Shown here piece after piece: positions 1 to 9,900 of a DNA stretch of 64,000 bases. Location of the stretch: positions 5,456,001-5,520,000 of the forward strand of contig NZ_CP042425.1 in the NCBI RefSeq assembly GCF_008254045.1, read 5' to 3'. Made by a program: the position numbers and the translations under genes. Position 1 is the stretch's first letter; each line of letters begins with the position of its first letter. This DNA comes from Limnoglobus roseus. Its GTDB lineage: Bacteria; Planctomycetota; Planctomycetia; Gemmatales; Gemmataceae. The notes under the pieces are model-generated. The model searched no databases. It was not told where the DNA came from and saw only the letters and a list, made by a program, of their open reading frames with translations.

Positions 1-453
1 GACGACCGGGGGCGGACAATCGACGTCCACGCCATGCGGACGACGTTCGGCACGCTCCTGAATCGCGCCGGCGTGCAAGCGCGAACAGCCCAGCAAGCCA
101 TGCGTCATTCGGACATCAAGCTGACGATGGGAGTTTACACGGACGAGCGACTGATCGACACCCGGGCAGCGGTAGAAAAATTGCCCGCCCTCCCTCTTCA
201 GCCCACCCGCCGCCAGACTTCCGTTACATCCCCGGTTACATGCGCCCCAGTCCAAACGGGTCACCCCGTGCCCTCTCTGGTCATTTACCTGGCTGATGAG
301 GGCCAAGCCGAGAATGAAGGGGTTGGGGTGAAAAATCCTGGAAATGTCAACGAAAATGCCCTTGAGTCACCATCAGTCACTCAAGGGCACGTCGTATCGG
401 AAAGTCGGGCTGACAGGATTCGAACCTGCGACCTCTTGGTCCCGAACCAATAG
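1..453 (+). CDS. Tyrosine recombinase (integrase), C-terminal part; 5' end outside window
   Basis: The frame is open from the first base of the window, so the gene begins upstream. The visible part holds the end of a tyrosine recombinase catalytic domain: the HAMR sequence fits the H-x-x-R box, RHSDIKLT fits the second His region, and GVYTD supplies the nucleophilic Tyr. After that comes a low-similarity tail. The last codons read through the 3' half of a tRNA-Pro sequence (402-450), so the C-terminus is encoded by an attachment-site repeat. The gene points toward that repeat, as expected for an integrase at the end of an element lying further left. A perfect 10-bp inverted repeat (358-367 and 379-388) sits just before the att copy. 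The family call is firm; activity cannot be judged from a fragment. Confidence 0.8.
   Translation, partial: DDRGRTIDVHAMRTTFGTLLNRAGVQARTAQQAMRHSDIKLTMGVYTDERLIDTRAAVEKLPALPLQPTRRQTSVTSPVTCAPVQTGHPVPSLVIYLADEGQAENEGVGVKNPGNVNENALESPSVTQGHVVSESRADRIRTCDLLVPNQ
402..450. repeat. Left attachment site: orphan 3' half of tRNA-Pro
   Basis: These 49 bases equal 58995-59043 exactly and run from the anticodon stem-loop to just past the 3' end of tRNA-Pro, in the same orientation. The 5' half of the tRNA is absent: the match stops at 450, where TAG of the integrase frame follows. This is the pattern left by integration into a tRNA gene. It also forms the last codons of the left integrase. Confidence 0.8.
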
Positions 454-589
454 AGTGAAATGCTGGGAGAACGTAAGGTAAGCCTTTCCAGCGACTTACG
501 GACAGCACACTTCTTACAGTTTACACGATTTTCACGCGGGCGCCATCCCGGATCACACACTTTGCACCGAATACCCTGCACGAGCCTGC

Positions 590-901
590 ATGGCTCAAAT
601 CCGTGCGAGTGGTGCGTTACCCGATCCGAATCGCTGGGAACATCGCCTGCCGGAGATGCACATCGACACGGTCGCGAGCTACGCCAGGCTGAAGGGTGAA
701 GCCGATCTTCTGCACGCGAACCTGATCCGCGAGATCGTGCCGAACCCGTTCCGTCCCCCGGCCTTCCTCCCCGAGTGGCAGACTCGACACGGCAGACCCC
801 GGGTACAAGGTTCTCAAGAAACCCGTACCAGCAACGAGGACGTCTTCGTCGAGATGGCCCGCGTCGTCCGGGACTGGGCAGCCAGTGTTCAAAAGGCTTG
901 A
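590..901 (+). pseudogene. Possible remnant of a Gemmata SMI1/KNR4-type protein
   Basis: One frame contains IREIVPNPFRPPAF followed by PEWQT. This resembles the LLRDIFGNPFRPV..DPAWLT signature of the protein encoded at 40912-41637. Neither the usual N-terminal MTEAEWL start nor the usual ILADALQDAGC / HVRGCWV end is present. The likeness covers only about 25 residues, so this is probably a decayed fragment. The rest of 454-959 shows nothing else I recognise. Confidence 0.3.
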
Positions 902-959
902 GAGCGCTGCGGGCCGAGCTGATGAACCCCCATCGTGCCTTTAGCCTCAGCACAAGGCG

Positions 960-1343
960 TTACGGGCTGGCGACCCATTCGACGAGCTGAATGATCATCC
1001 CACTGGGGTCGGTTACCTGGAACAGCCGCTCGCCCCACGGTTCTTCACGGAGTGGCAGGGTGATCTCGACACCCTCGCCTCGCAGCCGCCGTTCTTCGTC
1101 CTCAAGGCCGGTGGTGGTAAACGCCAGAATGAACCCGGCTACCTGCTGATCGCGGTAGCTTTCGGGGAGCACTTCGATCCCGCACCGGACGAAGACGACG
1201 TCGGCCCCGGCGTCCGGGCGGGCGAGTTTGGCGAAGTCGCTATTCGACATTTCGACCGTGAACCCGAAGTGCGTTGACAGGAACACGGCCGACGCCGACA
1301 CGTCGGACACGGTCAACGACACGGTCGTTTTTGTGATCTTCAT
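960..1343 (-). CDS. VOC (glyoxalase/bleomycin-resistance-like) family protein
   Basis: A 127-residue protein beginning MKITKTTVSLTVSDV, with the layout of a single vicinal-oxygen-chelate domain: an opening beta strand, SAVFLSTHFGFTVE, and a closing QVTDPSGMIIQLVEW strand. VOC proteins bind a divalent metal and act in isomerisation, dioxygenation or drug binding; the substrate here is unknown. I chose the ATG at 1341-1343 because AGGAGG lies nine bases upstream; a longer frame from 1385 has no such site. The gene lies 54 bases downstream of the repaired end of the AraC-type regulator on the same strand, so the two may be co-transcribed. Confidence 0.8.
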   Translation of the reverse strand: MKITKTTVSLTVSDVSASAVFLSTHFGFTVEMSNSDFAKLARPDAGADVVFVRCGIEVLPESYRDQQVAGFILAFTTTGLEDEERRLRGEGVEITLPLREEPWGERLFQVTDPSGMIIQLVEWVASP

Positions 1344-1397
1344 CCCGAACCTCCTGACCGCGGCCGACTGGAAAGTTTCGGCCATCGCGGTCGGGGG

Positions 1398-2697
1398 TCA
1401 TTTTGGCGTCTCGCGGGCGGCGGGTATTGGACGGATTTGACCCCCGTCGAACGGGACGTGATTGTAGTGCGGGCCGCGGCTGGCGAGGTACGCTCCGGGC
1501 GTGATGCCCCGCGAGTTCACGGAAGTCGCGGTTCAAGTGGGCCTGGTCGTAGTACCCGCACGTCAGGGCAACGCGAGCGAGTCCCGATAGGGGCGAGGTG
1601 TCGAGGTGGTAAATGGCCCGCTGGAACCTTTGCACTTTGCAGAACGTCTTCGGGGTCAGCCCGATCTCGCGGCGGAACAGCTCGATGAACCGCCGCGGGC
1701 TGAGGTTCGCTCGTAATGACAGCGGCGTGACCGATAGACGCCCGCCCGATGCCACGAATTCCTCCGCCGCGCGGGCGATGGCGGGGTGCCGGCGGCCCGA
1801 GAGCGGTAGGCGGTGCAGAAACGCTTCCTCCAGCAACTGGAACCGCTCGTCGTGGGTGCGGGCGTCCGTCAGCCGACCGTGGAGGTCTGCCGCGAACGGC
1901 CCCCAGAGGTCGGTCAAAACGACCTGGCGGTTGTGAATTCGGTCGAGCGGTTCTCTCAAGAACGGGTAAGCCCCACCCGGCTTGAATCGGATGCCGAGGA
2001 GCGAGGCCTGCTGGTCCGTGTCGGTGAGGTACGAAGCCGAGTGCGCCCCCGAAGCGACTGGCCCACCGAAGAATCGCTGACGGGTTGGGTCGGCCGGGTC
2101 ACGGAACCGCAAGCCTCCCCCGCCGAGGGCCATCACAATGTCGGTGTCGCCGTTCGGTAAGAGCCGCTCGAACTGGTGGGCCGCAGCGTGCTCGACGTAC
2201 CAAAACGACTCAATGAATTGGGACAGGCGGACGGCGCGGGCGTCGGCGAATTCACCGTCCGGGCCGTACCGCACCCCGCCGGCGTCGATGGCGTACCGGT
2301 TCGGGTCGTCCCACCCGAGGGCGGCGGTCAGGTACCGGGCGAGGTCGTGCACCCGCACGTCCGTCGTCTCCACCCGCCGCCACACCGGGTCGGCCGCGTC
2401 GAGCAACTCGACCCGGAACTGGTACGCCCCGCGGTTGGCAGCCGGAGCGGGGTCGCACCACCCGCCCCACGCCGGCGGGCCGGCGGGCGGCTTCCGGATC
2501 GGCCGCCCCGCGAGCCGGGTCAGAATGGCCCGGGCGCGGCGGCGGACGGCCGCCCGCTCCCACTCCCCCAAGTGTCGCATCTCGGCGGCCAGTCGGTCCC
2601 GCTCGTCGGTCGTCAGGAGGATGGGTTGCGTTCCACTTCTGGCGGCGGCCAGCCGGTCCCGAACGGCCGGCGAGAGGCGGGCATGGTCCAGCAGCAC
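1398..2697 (-). pseudogene. AraC-family regulator with pRiA4b-like N-terminus, frameshifted near its end
   Basis: Residues about 91-155 resemble the start of a plasmid pRiA4b ORF-3-like domain (YQFRVELLDAADPVWRRV, then LTAALGWDD). From about residue 158 the protein becomes an AraC-type regulator: a sensor part with FWYVEH and LLPNGDTDIVMALGG, then an HTH part with SLRANLSPRRFIELFRREIG and GYYDQAHLNRDFRELAG. Just after RELAG the frame goes wrong at a run of four C (plus strand, about 1507-1510). Removing one base restores ITPGAYLASRGPHYNHV and a TGA at 1398-1400. As it stands, the frame runs on to 1240 and overlaps the VOC gene. It may be a real mutation or a sequencing slip. The abrupt domain switch suggests a recombination-made fusion. 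Confidence 0.65.
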
Positions 2698-2712
2698 CGC
2701 CCGCTGGCCGGG

Positions 2713-3636
2713 CGTCAGGAGATGGTGTCGCCGCGGTTGCTGAACGTGAGCGACGCGGCCGCGGACACGTCCGGCATGTTGCGGCGGTTGATCGGCTAGA
2801 ACGTGCGGCTGGTGACCGACCTGCCGGCCGGGGTGTGGCCGGTGCTCGCCGACCCCGGGCAGTTGGAGCAGGTGCTGCTGAACCTGGCGGTCAACGCCCG
2901 GGACGCCATGCCGAAGGGCGGCACGCTGACGGTGTCGGCCCGGAACGAGACGGTTTCCGCCGACGCGGACGTTGCACCCGGTCGGTATGCCGTGTTGTCG
3001 GTCACGGACACCGGGACGGGCATGCCGCCGGAGGTTGTGAGCCGGGCGTTCGAGCCGTTCTTCACCACGAAGGAAGTGGGCAAAGGCACGGGCCTCGGCC
3101 TGGCCACCGTGTACGGCATTGTCCGGCAGGCGGGCGGGTACGTGCGGGTCCGGTCGAAAGTGGGCGAGGGAAGTACGTTCGAGGTGTTGCTGCCCTGGAC
3201 GAAGGACGCGAACGCGGACGCGGCGGGCAAGTCGGGCATCCGCAGGTCGCCCCTGGGGCAGGAGACAGTCCTGGTGGTGGAAGACGAGACGGCGGTTCGG
3301 GCGCTCGTGCGGCTGGTGCTGAAGAAGTTCGGCTACACGGTGCTAGAGGCGGCCGACGGGCTGGCGGCGGAGAAACTGGCCGCAGCCCACAAAGGTCCGA
3401 TCCACCTGGTGCTGAGCGACGTGGTTATGCCCGGGGCCGGAGGGCGGGCGGCCGTCGAGGGCATTCTCGACAAGCACCCGGAGGCGAAGGTGGTGTTCAT
3501 GAGCGGGTACACGGACGACGCGATCATGCGGCAGGGCGTGTCGGCGTCGGAGGTGCCGTTCCTGCAAAAGCCGTTCACACCCAATTCTCTTGCCACGAAG
3601 GTGCGAGAGGTGCTGGACGTGCCTCGCCGGCATTGA
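2713..3636 (+). pseudogene. 5'-truncated hybrid histidine kinase with internal stop
   Basis: The frame encodes the end of a kinase dimerisation region (QEMVSPRLLNVSD, MLRRLIG), an in-frame TAG at 2797-2799 where related kinases usually have Glu or Gln, then a good HATPase_c domain (N-box LNLAVNARDAMPKGG, TDTGTGMP, GKGTGLGLATVYGIV) and a C-terminal receiver (VLVVEDETAVRALV, phosphoacceptor in VLSDVVMPG, KPF). The PAS or other sensor part and the H-box are missing: the upstream DNA at 2697 is already the start of the AraC gene. A GTG at 2803 would allow an ATPase-receiver fragment to be made, but without H-box or sensor it is unlikely to be a working kinase. Confidence 0.75.
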
Positions 3637-3717
3637 AGGTTGAATGGAAGGGCGAGTGGAAACAAGCGAGCCGCGATCGACAGGCTTCGGTCAATCGCGG
3701 CTGCTTGCTAAACGACG

Positions 3718-4200
3718 TTACTTCGGCATCAGCACGGTGTCGATGACGTGGACCACGCCGTTGCTCGCCTTCAGGTCGGTCGCGGTCACCTTCGCGTCGC
3801 CGACCGTCACGGTCTTGTCCTTGGCGTGGATCGTGAACTTCGTCCCCGAGAGGGTTTCCACTTCCTTGCCGTCGAGCTTCACGACTTCCGCGGCGCCCCA
3901 CGTGCCCTTGACGGCGTGGGTCAGCAAGACCTTCTTGAGCAGTTCCTTGTCGCCCTTCACCTTGGCCAGCGTGTCTTTGTCGATCTTCTTGAACGCCTCG
4001 TCGGTCGGGGCGAACACGGTCCATTCCCCCTTGCCGCTGAGTGTTTCGGCCAGCCCGGCTTCCTTGACCAGGGCGAGCAGGATGGTGTGGTCCTTGGACC
4101 CGGCGATGACCTCGGCGATCGTCTTCGTGTCGTCGGCCCGTGCGGGGGACACGGCCATTGCTAACACCAGGAACGAGGACGCGACCATTGACTTGAACAT
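3718..4200 (-). CDS. Exported fasciclin (FAS1) domain protein
   Basis: A protein of 160 residues with an N-terminal signal peptide (hydrophobic MVASSFLVLAMAVSPARA) followed by one FAS1 domain. The two conserved FAS1 boxes are clear: TVFAPTDEAFKKI and, at the C-terminus, NGVVHVIDTVLMPK. FAS1 proteins are extracellular adhesion or matrix modules; small single-domain ones are common in bacteria. The ATG at 4198-4200 has GGAG seven bases upstream; an overlapping GTG one codon earlier is the alternative start. No operon partner: the kinase remnant is convergent on the left and no gene is recognised on the right. Confidence 0.9.
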   Translation of the reverse strand: MFKSMVASSFLVLAMAVSPARADDTKTIAEVIAGSKDHTILLALVKEAGLAETLSGKGEWTVFAPTDEAFKKIDKDTLAKVKGDKELLKKVLLTHAVKGTWGAAEVVKLDGKEVETLSGTKFTIHAKDKTVTVGDAKVTATDLKASNGVVHVIDTVLMPK

Positions 4201-4910
4201 CACATTGCTCCACGGGCGAAGAGGGATTGGTGCCGGCGTAGAGGCGCCGGTCGCCGAACGGAACCGTCGGACTCGAACGGCCTGATCACTCCAGGCACGT
4301 CCATAGCCACAAACAGTCTAGTCGCGGGGCCCCGTGGGATTTCCACAACGAACTCAAAAAAAGATGCTTTGATTTTCTTGGTTGTCACGGGCTGGTTCGT
4401 GCGGTTGAACTGCACCCCGAATCAGTTCTCTGTTGCGCATCAAGCCGAACTGTGCGATAAAGCCCCCCCGCACGATGTTGAGTCGCCGGGGCAATATTGG
4501 AAGACTCTTCGCGGGGATTCCAATAAGTGTAAGCCCTTTCTGCCACATTTGGCTGCTTCGCGCAACAGAAATTATCCCCCGCCAGAGTCGTCACCGAACG
4601 GTTGAACGTCGTCAGTCACGCCTGGCCGTCCGGTCAGGCATTGGGCAACCGCGGGATTCCTGACGGCCCAACGAGAAGAACTCACCGGGAGACCGTGATG
4701 CACCCTCGCACGACGGCGGCAACGCTGAACAGGTGCATCGGCAGGGGCGGTTGCCTCGTAACCCTGCTTGGCTTGAGCGGCGGGTGGCTCCATCAGGGGT
4801 TATGCGTTCCAGCCAGAAGGGCCGACTCGCCTCCCGGCGGGGAGGGTACTCTTTTGGCTGTCACAACGGGTTCACCATCGGGGTTATCTGGTAGTAAGTA
4901 AGAACACACA
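4201..4910. other. No recognisable gene
   Basis: About 700 bases with only short frames on both strands. None shows a known motif or a convincing start. The part from about 4320 to 4580 is visibly poorer in GC than its surroundings. The plus frame 4602-4901 has no recognised similarity. It probably represents decayed or intergenic DNA next to the IS630 remnant. Confidence 0.5.
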
Positions 4911-5168
4911 GTCAACCTGCGGACGCACACGATGGCGAGCGTGGCCGGCATCCTGGCCGAGTTCCAAGCCCGGGCCGTGTACCTGCCGCCGTACAGCCCC
5001 GACTTCAACCCCTCGAGCAAGCCTTCGCGCAGCGTGAAGGCCGAACTCCGGCGGCGGGAGATGCGGACGATCGAATCGCTCTGGCCGGCGTTCGGCGCGT
5101 CGCTCGACAGGGTGATCGCCGACCAGGCCCACAACTACTTCCAGCACGCCGGTTACTTGCTCGACTGA
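4911..5168 (+). pseudogene. IS630-family transposase, C-terminal remnant
   Basis: The frame from VNLRTHTMASVAGILAEF through YLPPYSPDFNP and on to the end FQHAGYLLD matches the last third of an IS630-type DDE transposase. The step containing the last acidic residue is scrambled: in a neighbouring frame the sequence reads PLEQAF, while the main frame reads PSSKPSR before rejoining KAELRRREMRTIE. A base loss and a base gain therefore lie close together. The N-terminal two thirds are absent. The IS701-type element begins 14 bases after the stop, probably within the old right end of this IS630. Confidence 0.75.
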
Positions 5169-5181
5169 AACTCAAAGTGCT

Positions 5182-6600
5182 CTAGTATTACTCCGTTAAA
5201 ATAATTGCTTGGTGTATTGGCCGTCTCTACGACGTGGGGATGGACGCACGGAAGCTCACCAAGTTGCGGCGGGATTTGACCGCCTTCCTGGACGCGGTCG
5301 TCGGCACCCTGGGCAACGCCCGCCGACGGCGGTGGTGCGACGCCTACCTGCGGGGCATCCTGCTCGACGGCCACCGTAAGAGTGTTGAGCCTATGGCCGC
5401 CCGCCTCCGGGCCATCGAGCGGGGCGGCGAGGATTACGATCAAGCCCTCCAACAATTCCTCAACCAAAGCCCCTGGGATGCCGACGGCGTTCGCGACGGC
5501 CTGCAAGCCTGGATCGCCCGGCAGTTCGGCACGGGCGGCGTGGTCATCATCGACGACACTGGGTTCCCCAAGCAGGGCGCGCACTCCGTCGGCGTCGCCC
5601 GACAGTACACCGGCACCCTGGGCAAAGTGGCGAGTTGCCAGGTCGCCGTGACGTTGCAGTTCGCGACGGCCAAGGAGGTCGTCGGCCTGGACGTGCAGTT
5701 GTACCTGCCGCAGGCGTGGGCGGACGACGCCGACCGCATGGCTCGGGCCGGCGTCCCGACCGGCGTCGGCTACCAACCGAAGTGGCAGATGGCATTGGCC
5801 ATGCTCCGGCGGGCGGCGGCCCGCGGGTTCCGCGGCGTCGTACTGGCGGACAGCCTGTTCGGCACGGTAACCGAATTCCGCGAGCAACTGGCGGCCGACG
5901 GCCGGACGTACTACGTCGGGATCGACTCGACACTGAAGGTGGTGGCGGCCGACGCCGACCTCGGGGCGGTCCCGCCGGCCGGTCGCACCGGGCGGCCGCC
6001 GACCCGACCGGCCGGCGTCCGGGCCGGGGCGAAATCGCCGAGCGCCAAGCAGTGGTCCGTCGAGCGGACCACGGACTTCCGCGCCGTGACGTGGCGGAAG
6101 GGGACGAAGGGGAAGATGACCGGCCGGTTCGCCGCCTGGCGGGTCCGGCCGGCGCACAAGCTGTCGAGCGGCCGCGAACCGGGGGCCGCCTGCTGGCTGT
6201 TGGCCGAATGGCCGGCGGATGCGGCCGAATCGGCCAAGTACTTCTTCAGCAACTTGCCCGCAGGGGCGAGCCTGAAGCGGTTGGTCGCAACGGCCAAGAC
6301 TCGCTGGTGGGTGGAACACAGCTACCGGGAATTGAAGGACGAACTGGGCTTGGATCACTTCGAGGGCCGGTCGTGGCGGGGGTGGAATCACCACGCCGTC
6401 CTCGTGCTCATGGCGTGCGCGTTCCTGCAGAACCTCCGCCGCACCCGCCGAAAAAAAGTACCGCCGGCCTGACCCTGCCCGTGTTGCGGGAGCAACTGCA
6501 GGCACCGCTCGCGTGCTGGTGTGCCCGCTGCCCCCTCTGCCGACAAACGGTGCCCGAACTCCTTCGCAAACGACCGCCATAATTAACGGAGTAATACTAG
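5182..6600 (+). mobile_element. Complete IS701-type insertion sequence
   Basis: The ends are an 18-bp perfect inverted repeat (5182-5199 and 6583-6600), CTAGTATTACTCCGTTAA. The outer CTAG fits the YTAR target duplication known for IS701-family elements, so the IS proper is probably TATTACTCCGTTAA to its complement, inserted in a CTAG target. One transposase gene fills the element. Intact ends and an almost intact gene suggest recent arrival. Confidence 0.85.
5234..6582 (+). CDS. IS701-family transposase, probably completed by a -1 frameshift
   Basis: The zero frame (5234-6472) encodes 412 residues of an IS701-type DDE transposase: GVVIIDDTGFPKQG carries the first catalytic Asp, GFRGVVLADSLFG the second, and WWVEHSYRELKDELGLDHFEG the region of the catalytic Glu. 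It stops soon after RRTRRKK. A run of seven A (6451-6457) is positioned as A_AAA_AAA, a classical -1 slippery sequence. Slipping back one base there gives an extra 42-residue tail (STAGLTLPVLREQL, then a cluster of Cys) ending at 6582. The tail looks like the normal C-terminus of this family, with LTLP and a CPxC-like end. Whether slippage is programmed or the sequence has an indel cannot be decided here. Confidence 0.8.
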
Positions 6601-6868
6601 TCATAAGTTTGCCACGATAATCTTGTAATCATTGATGCAATTCTAATTATGTCCTTCAAAAACCTCGATCGCACTCCGAGTGTTCAGAGATAGATCCCTC
6701 TGGGGCTAGCAATCGGTTCAAATACGGCTTCCTGTTGACAGCCTGAAACAGATACCAAGAGCCATAGTAGGTCATGAGTAAGAGTTGATCCGGGATGCCG
6801 TATCGGTATCGAATTTGCAGCCGCGGCCGAAAATTTCTCGCGCGGTTGAATACGTAGGTGACTGACGT

Positions 6869-6904
6869 CATTCCCGGAAAAGTCGCCATTCCCGGAAAAG
6901 TCGC
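6869..6904. promoter_or_regulatory. Two tandem 18-bp repeats upstream of the multi-PAS kinase
   Basis: CATTCCCGGAAAAGTCGC occurs twice head to tail (6869-6886, 6887-6904), ending 63 bases before the kinase start. Each copy holds the odd palindrome TTCC-C-GGAA. Two phased palindromes in a promoter region suggest an operator for a dimeric regulator, but which regulator is unknown. The surrounding 6601-6967 is AT-richer and holds no recognised gene. Confidence 0.4.
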
Positions 6905-6967
6905 GTGGCACTAACCTAAGCGGTTTTCGGCTTTGGCAGTATCGATGCCGGGCAGTGGAGAGTTACG

Positions 6968-9900
6968 GTGGAAAAGGACGAAAGCTTAAAGATTCTGGTC
7001 GTGGACGACCGTGCGGAAAGCCTCCGGGTTCTTGAGGCAGGCTTGGGCGACGAAGGTTTTACGTTCGCCCGCGCGACATCCGGTGAGGAGGCGCTTCAGC
7101 AGACGCGTGCCACCGATTTCGCCGTCATCGTTCTCGGCGATCATGTGCGTGGGATTACGGGCATCGAGCTGGCGAAATCCGTTCGGACGGGGAGCTCGTC
7201 TCGATCGACGCCGATCATTTTTCTTACCTCTGATGGGAGTTCGTTTCCCGCCGAAGAGGCGTACGCGATCGGAATGACCGATTTCCTCGTAATGCCCACC
7301 TCGCCGGTCGCATTACGCGCTAAGGTCGGGGTGTTCGTGGAGCTGTACCGCCGCACACGTGAGGCGGGTGTGGCCACGGCAGAACAGGAAGCGGGGCGGG
7401 CGAGGGAGGAGCGCGGACTCTGGCGTACTACGCTCTCGAGCATCGGCGATGCGGTCATTTCCACGGACGTGGAAGGCCGCGTCACGTTCATGAACCCGGT
7501 CGCGGAGAAATTGACCGGCTGGCCGGTGAAGGACGCGCAGGGACAGCTACTCACCGAAGTGTTTCGTATCGTGAATGAGTCGACCCGCGAAAAGGTCGAT
7601 AACCCCGCACTCCGGGCACTGAAGACCGGCCACATCGTCGGCCTTGCGAATCACACCATCCTCTTGGCCCGCGACGGCACCGAATACCCGATCGACGATT
7701 CGGCCGCGCCGATCCGCGACGAGACCGGATCCGTCAGCGGCGCGGTACTCGTGTTTCGCGACATTACCGAGCGGAATCACGCCGAGCAAGAGAGGGCGCG
7801 ACTGGCGGCGATCGTCGAGTCGTCGAACGACGCCATCGTCGGCAAGTCTCTCGACGGCATAGTGCAGACGTGGAACGCGGGGGCCGAGCGGTTGTTCGGC
7901 TACTCACCGGCCGAGATGGTCGGGAACTCCATCCGAATTCTACTTCCCCCGGAGCGACGGCACGAGGAAGACGTGATCCTTTCGAAGATCCGCCGGGGGG
8001 AGCGGATCGAACAGTTCGAGACGGTGCGGGTTCGAAAGGGCGGGGAGCGGGTTCACGTCTCCGTGAGCATATCCCCGATCCGGGACGGGCACGGCGAGAT
8101 CGTCGGGGCGTCGAAGACGGCGCGGGACATCACGGAATCAAAAAGAATCGCCCACGCACTGGCCGAGAGTCGCCGCCGGAGCGAGTCCGCACTCCAGGCG
8201 GGCGAGGTCGGCACCTACTACTGGGACATCCCCGCCAACCAAGTCAGTGGCGACCGGAATTTCGTAGCGATCTTTGGAGTCCAGCCGAACGAGGCGACCG
8301 CACTGCCGGTCGAGCGATTCGTCGCGGCGATTCATGCCGACGATCGCTCGCGGGTGGAAGAAGAAATTGCGCGCACGCTGCGGGACGCGACGCCCTTTCG
8401 AAGTGAGTACCGCGTCACCGGGCCTGCCGGGGATCGCTGGGTTCTCGCCCGCGGGGCGGTGGAGCGTGGGGCGTCGGGCGACCCCGTCGGCTGGTCGGGC
8501 GTGGTGGTCGACGTCACGGACCGGAAGGTCGCCGAAGCGGCGGTCCGGGCGAGCGACGAGCGGTTCCGGATCGTCGCCCAGGCGACGAACGACGCCGTGT
8601 GGGACTGGGACATGCGGACGAACGGCGTCTGGTGGAACGAGGGCGTCGTGAACCTGTTCGGGTACCGGCGGGAGCAGGTCGGCGGCGACGCCACGTGGTG
8701 GTACGAGCACATTCACTCCGATGACCGCGACCGGGTCGTCGGCGGGATCCACGCGGTGATCGATCACGGCGGGTCGAGTTGGTCGGACGAGTATCGGTTT
8801 TTGAAGGCTGACGGCGGGTACGCGACCGTCCTCGACCGCGGGTACGGCATCCGCGAGGACGGGAAAACCGTCCGGGTCGTCGGCGCGATGCAGGACGTGA
8901 CCGAGAGGCGTCGCGCCGAAGAGCGGCTCCGGGAGAGCGAGGCGCGGTTCCGGTCGCTGTTCGTCTCGATGGACGAAGGCTACTGCGTGATCGAGCCCGT
9001 GTTCGACGCCGCCGACAAGCCGGTCGATTACCGCTACCAGCTGATCAACCCGGCGTTCGAGGCGCACAACGGACTCGTCGACGCGGTCGGGAAGACCGCG
9101 CTGGAGGTGATGCCCCACCACGAGACGAGTTGGATCGAGGCCTACGGCAACGTCGCCCTCACCGGCGAACCGTTACGCCGCGTCGACCAGGCGGCCGACC
9201 TCGGGCGGTGGTTCGACGTGTCGGCGTTTCGGGTGGGCGCCCCCGGCGCTCGCCAAGTCGCCGTGTTGTTCACGAACGTCACGGACCGTGTGCGCGCGGA
9301 GGCGATGCTGCGCGAGAAGGACACGCGGCTCAAATTGATGCTCGACACGGCGTCGGACTACGCCGTCGTCATCTCCGACACGGAGGGCGTCGTCCTCGAC
9401 TGGCTCGGCGGTGCCGAAGCGATAACGGGGTACGCCGCTTCCGATGTCGTCGGAAAACCCGCCGACGTTTTCTTTACGCCCGAGGACCGCGCGGCCGGGG
9501 TGCCGAAGCGAGAAATGGCGACCGCGGCGAGCGCGGGCCGGGCCGAGGACAAGCGGTGGCACCAAAAGAAGGGCGGGGAGCAGTTTTTCGCCGACGGGGT
9601 GATGGTCGCCCTGCACGAGGACGGAACGCTGCGCGGTTTTGGGAAGGTGTTCCGCGACGCGACCGCGCGGAAGCGGGCGGACGACGCGGTACAATTCATG
9701 GCCACCGCGACCGCGTCCCTCGCCGAGTTAGTTGACTACCAGAGCACGCTCGGGCGCATCGCCAACATGGCCACCGACGTGTTCGCCGATTGGTGCGTGG
9801 TCGACATTCTGGACCAAGACGGTGTGCGGAAGCGATTGACGGTCACGGCACCCGAGTCCAAGGAAATTCGTGCGGCGCGCACCGCCGACGCCGCGTTCGC

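Noticed and set aside
4602..4901. 99-aa plus-strand frame before the IS630 remnant
   Set aside because: No known motif and no ribosome binding site of quality; composition resembles non-coding DNA.
6905..6925. TGGCAC at 6906 as a sigma-54 promoter for the large kinase
   Set aside because: The -12 element is missing: the expected TTGC position reads TAAG.
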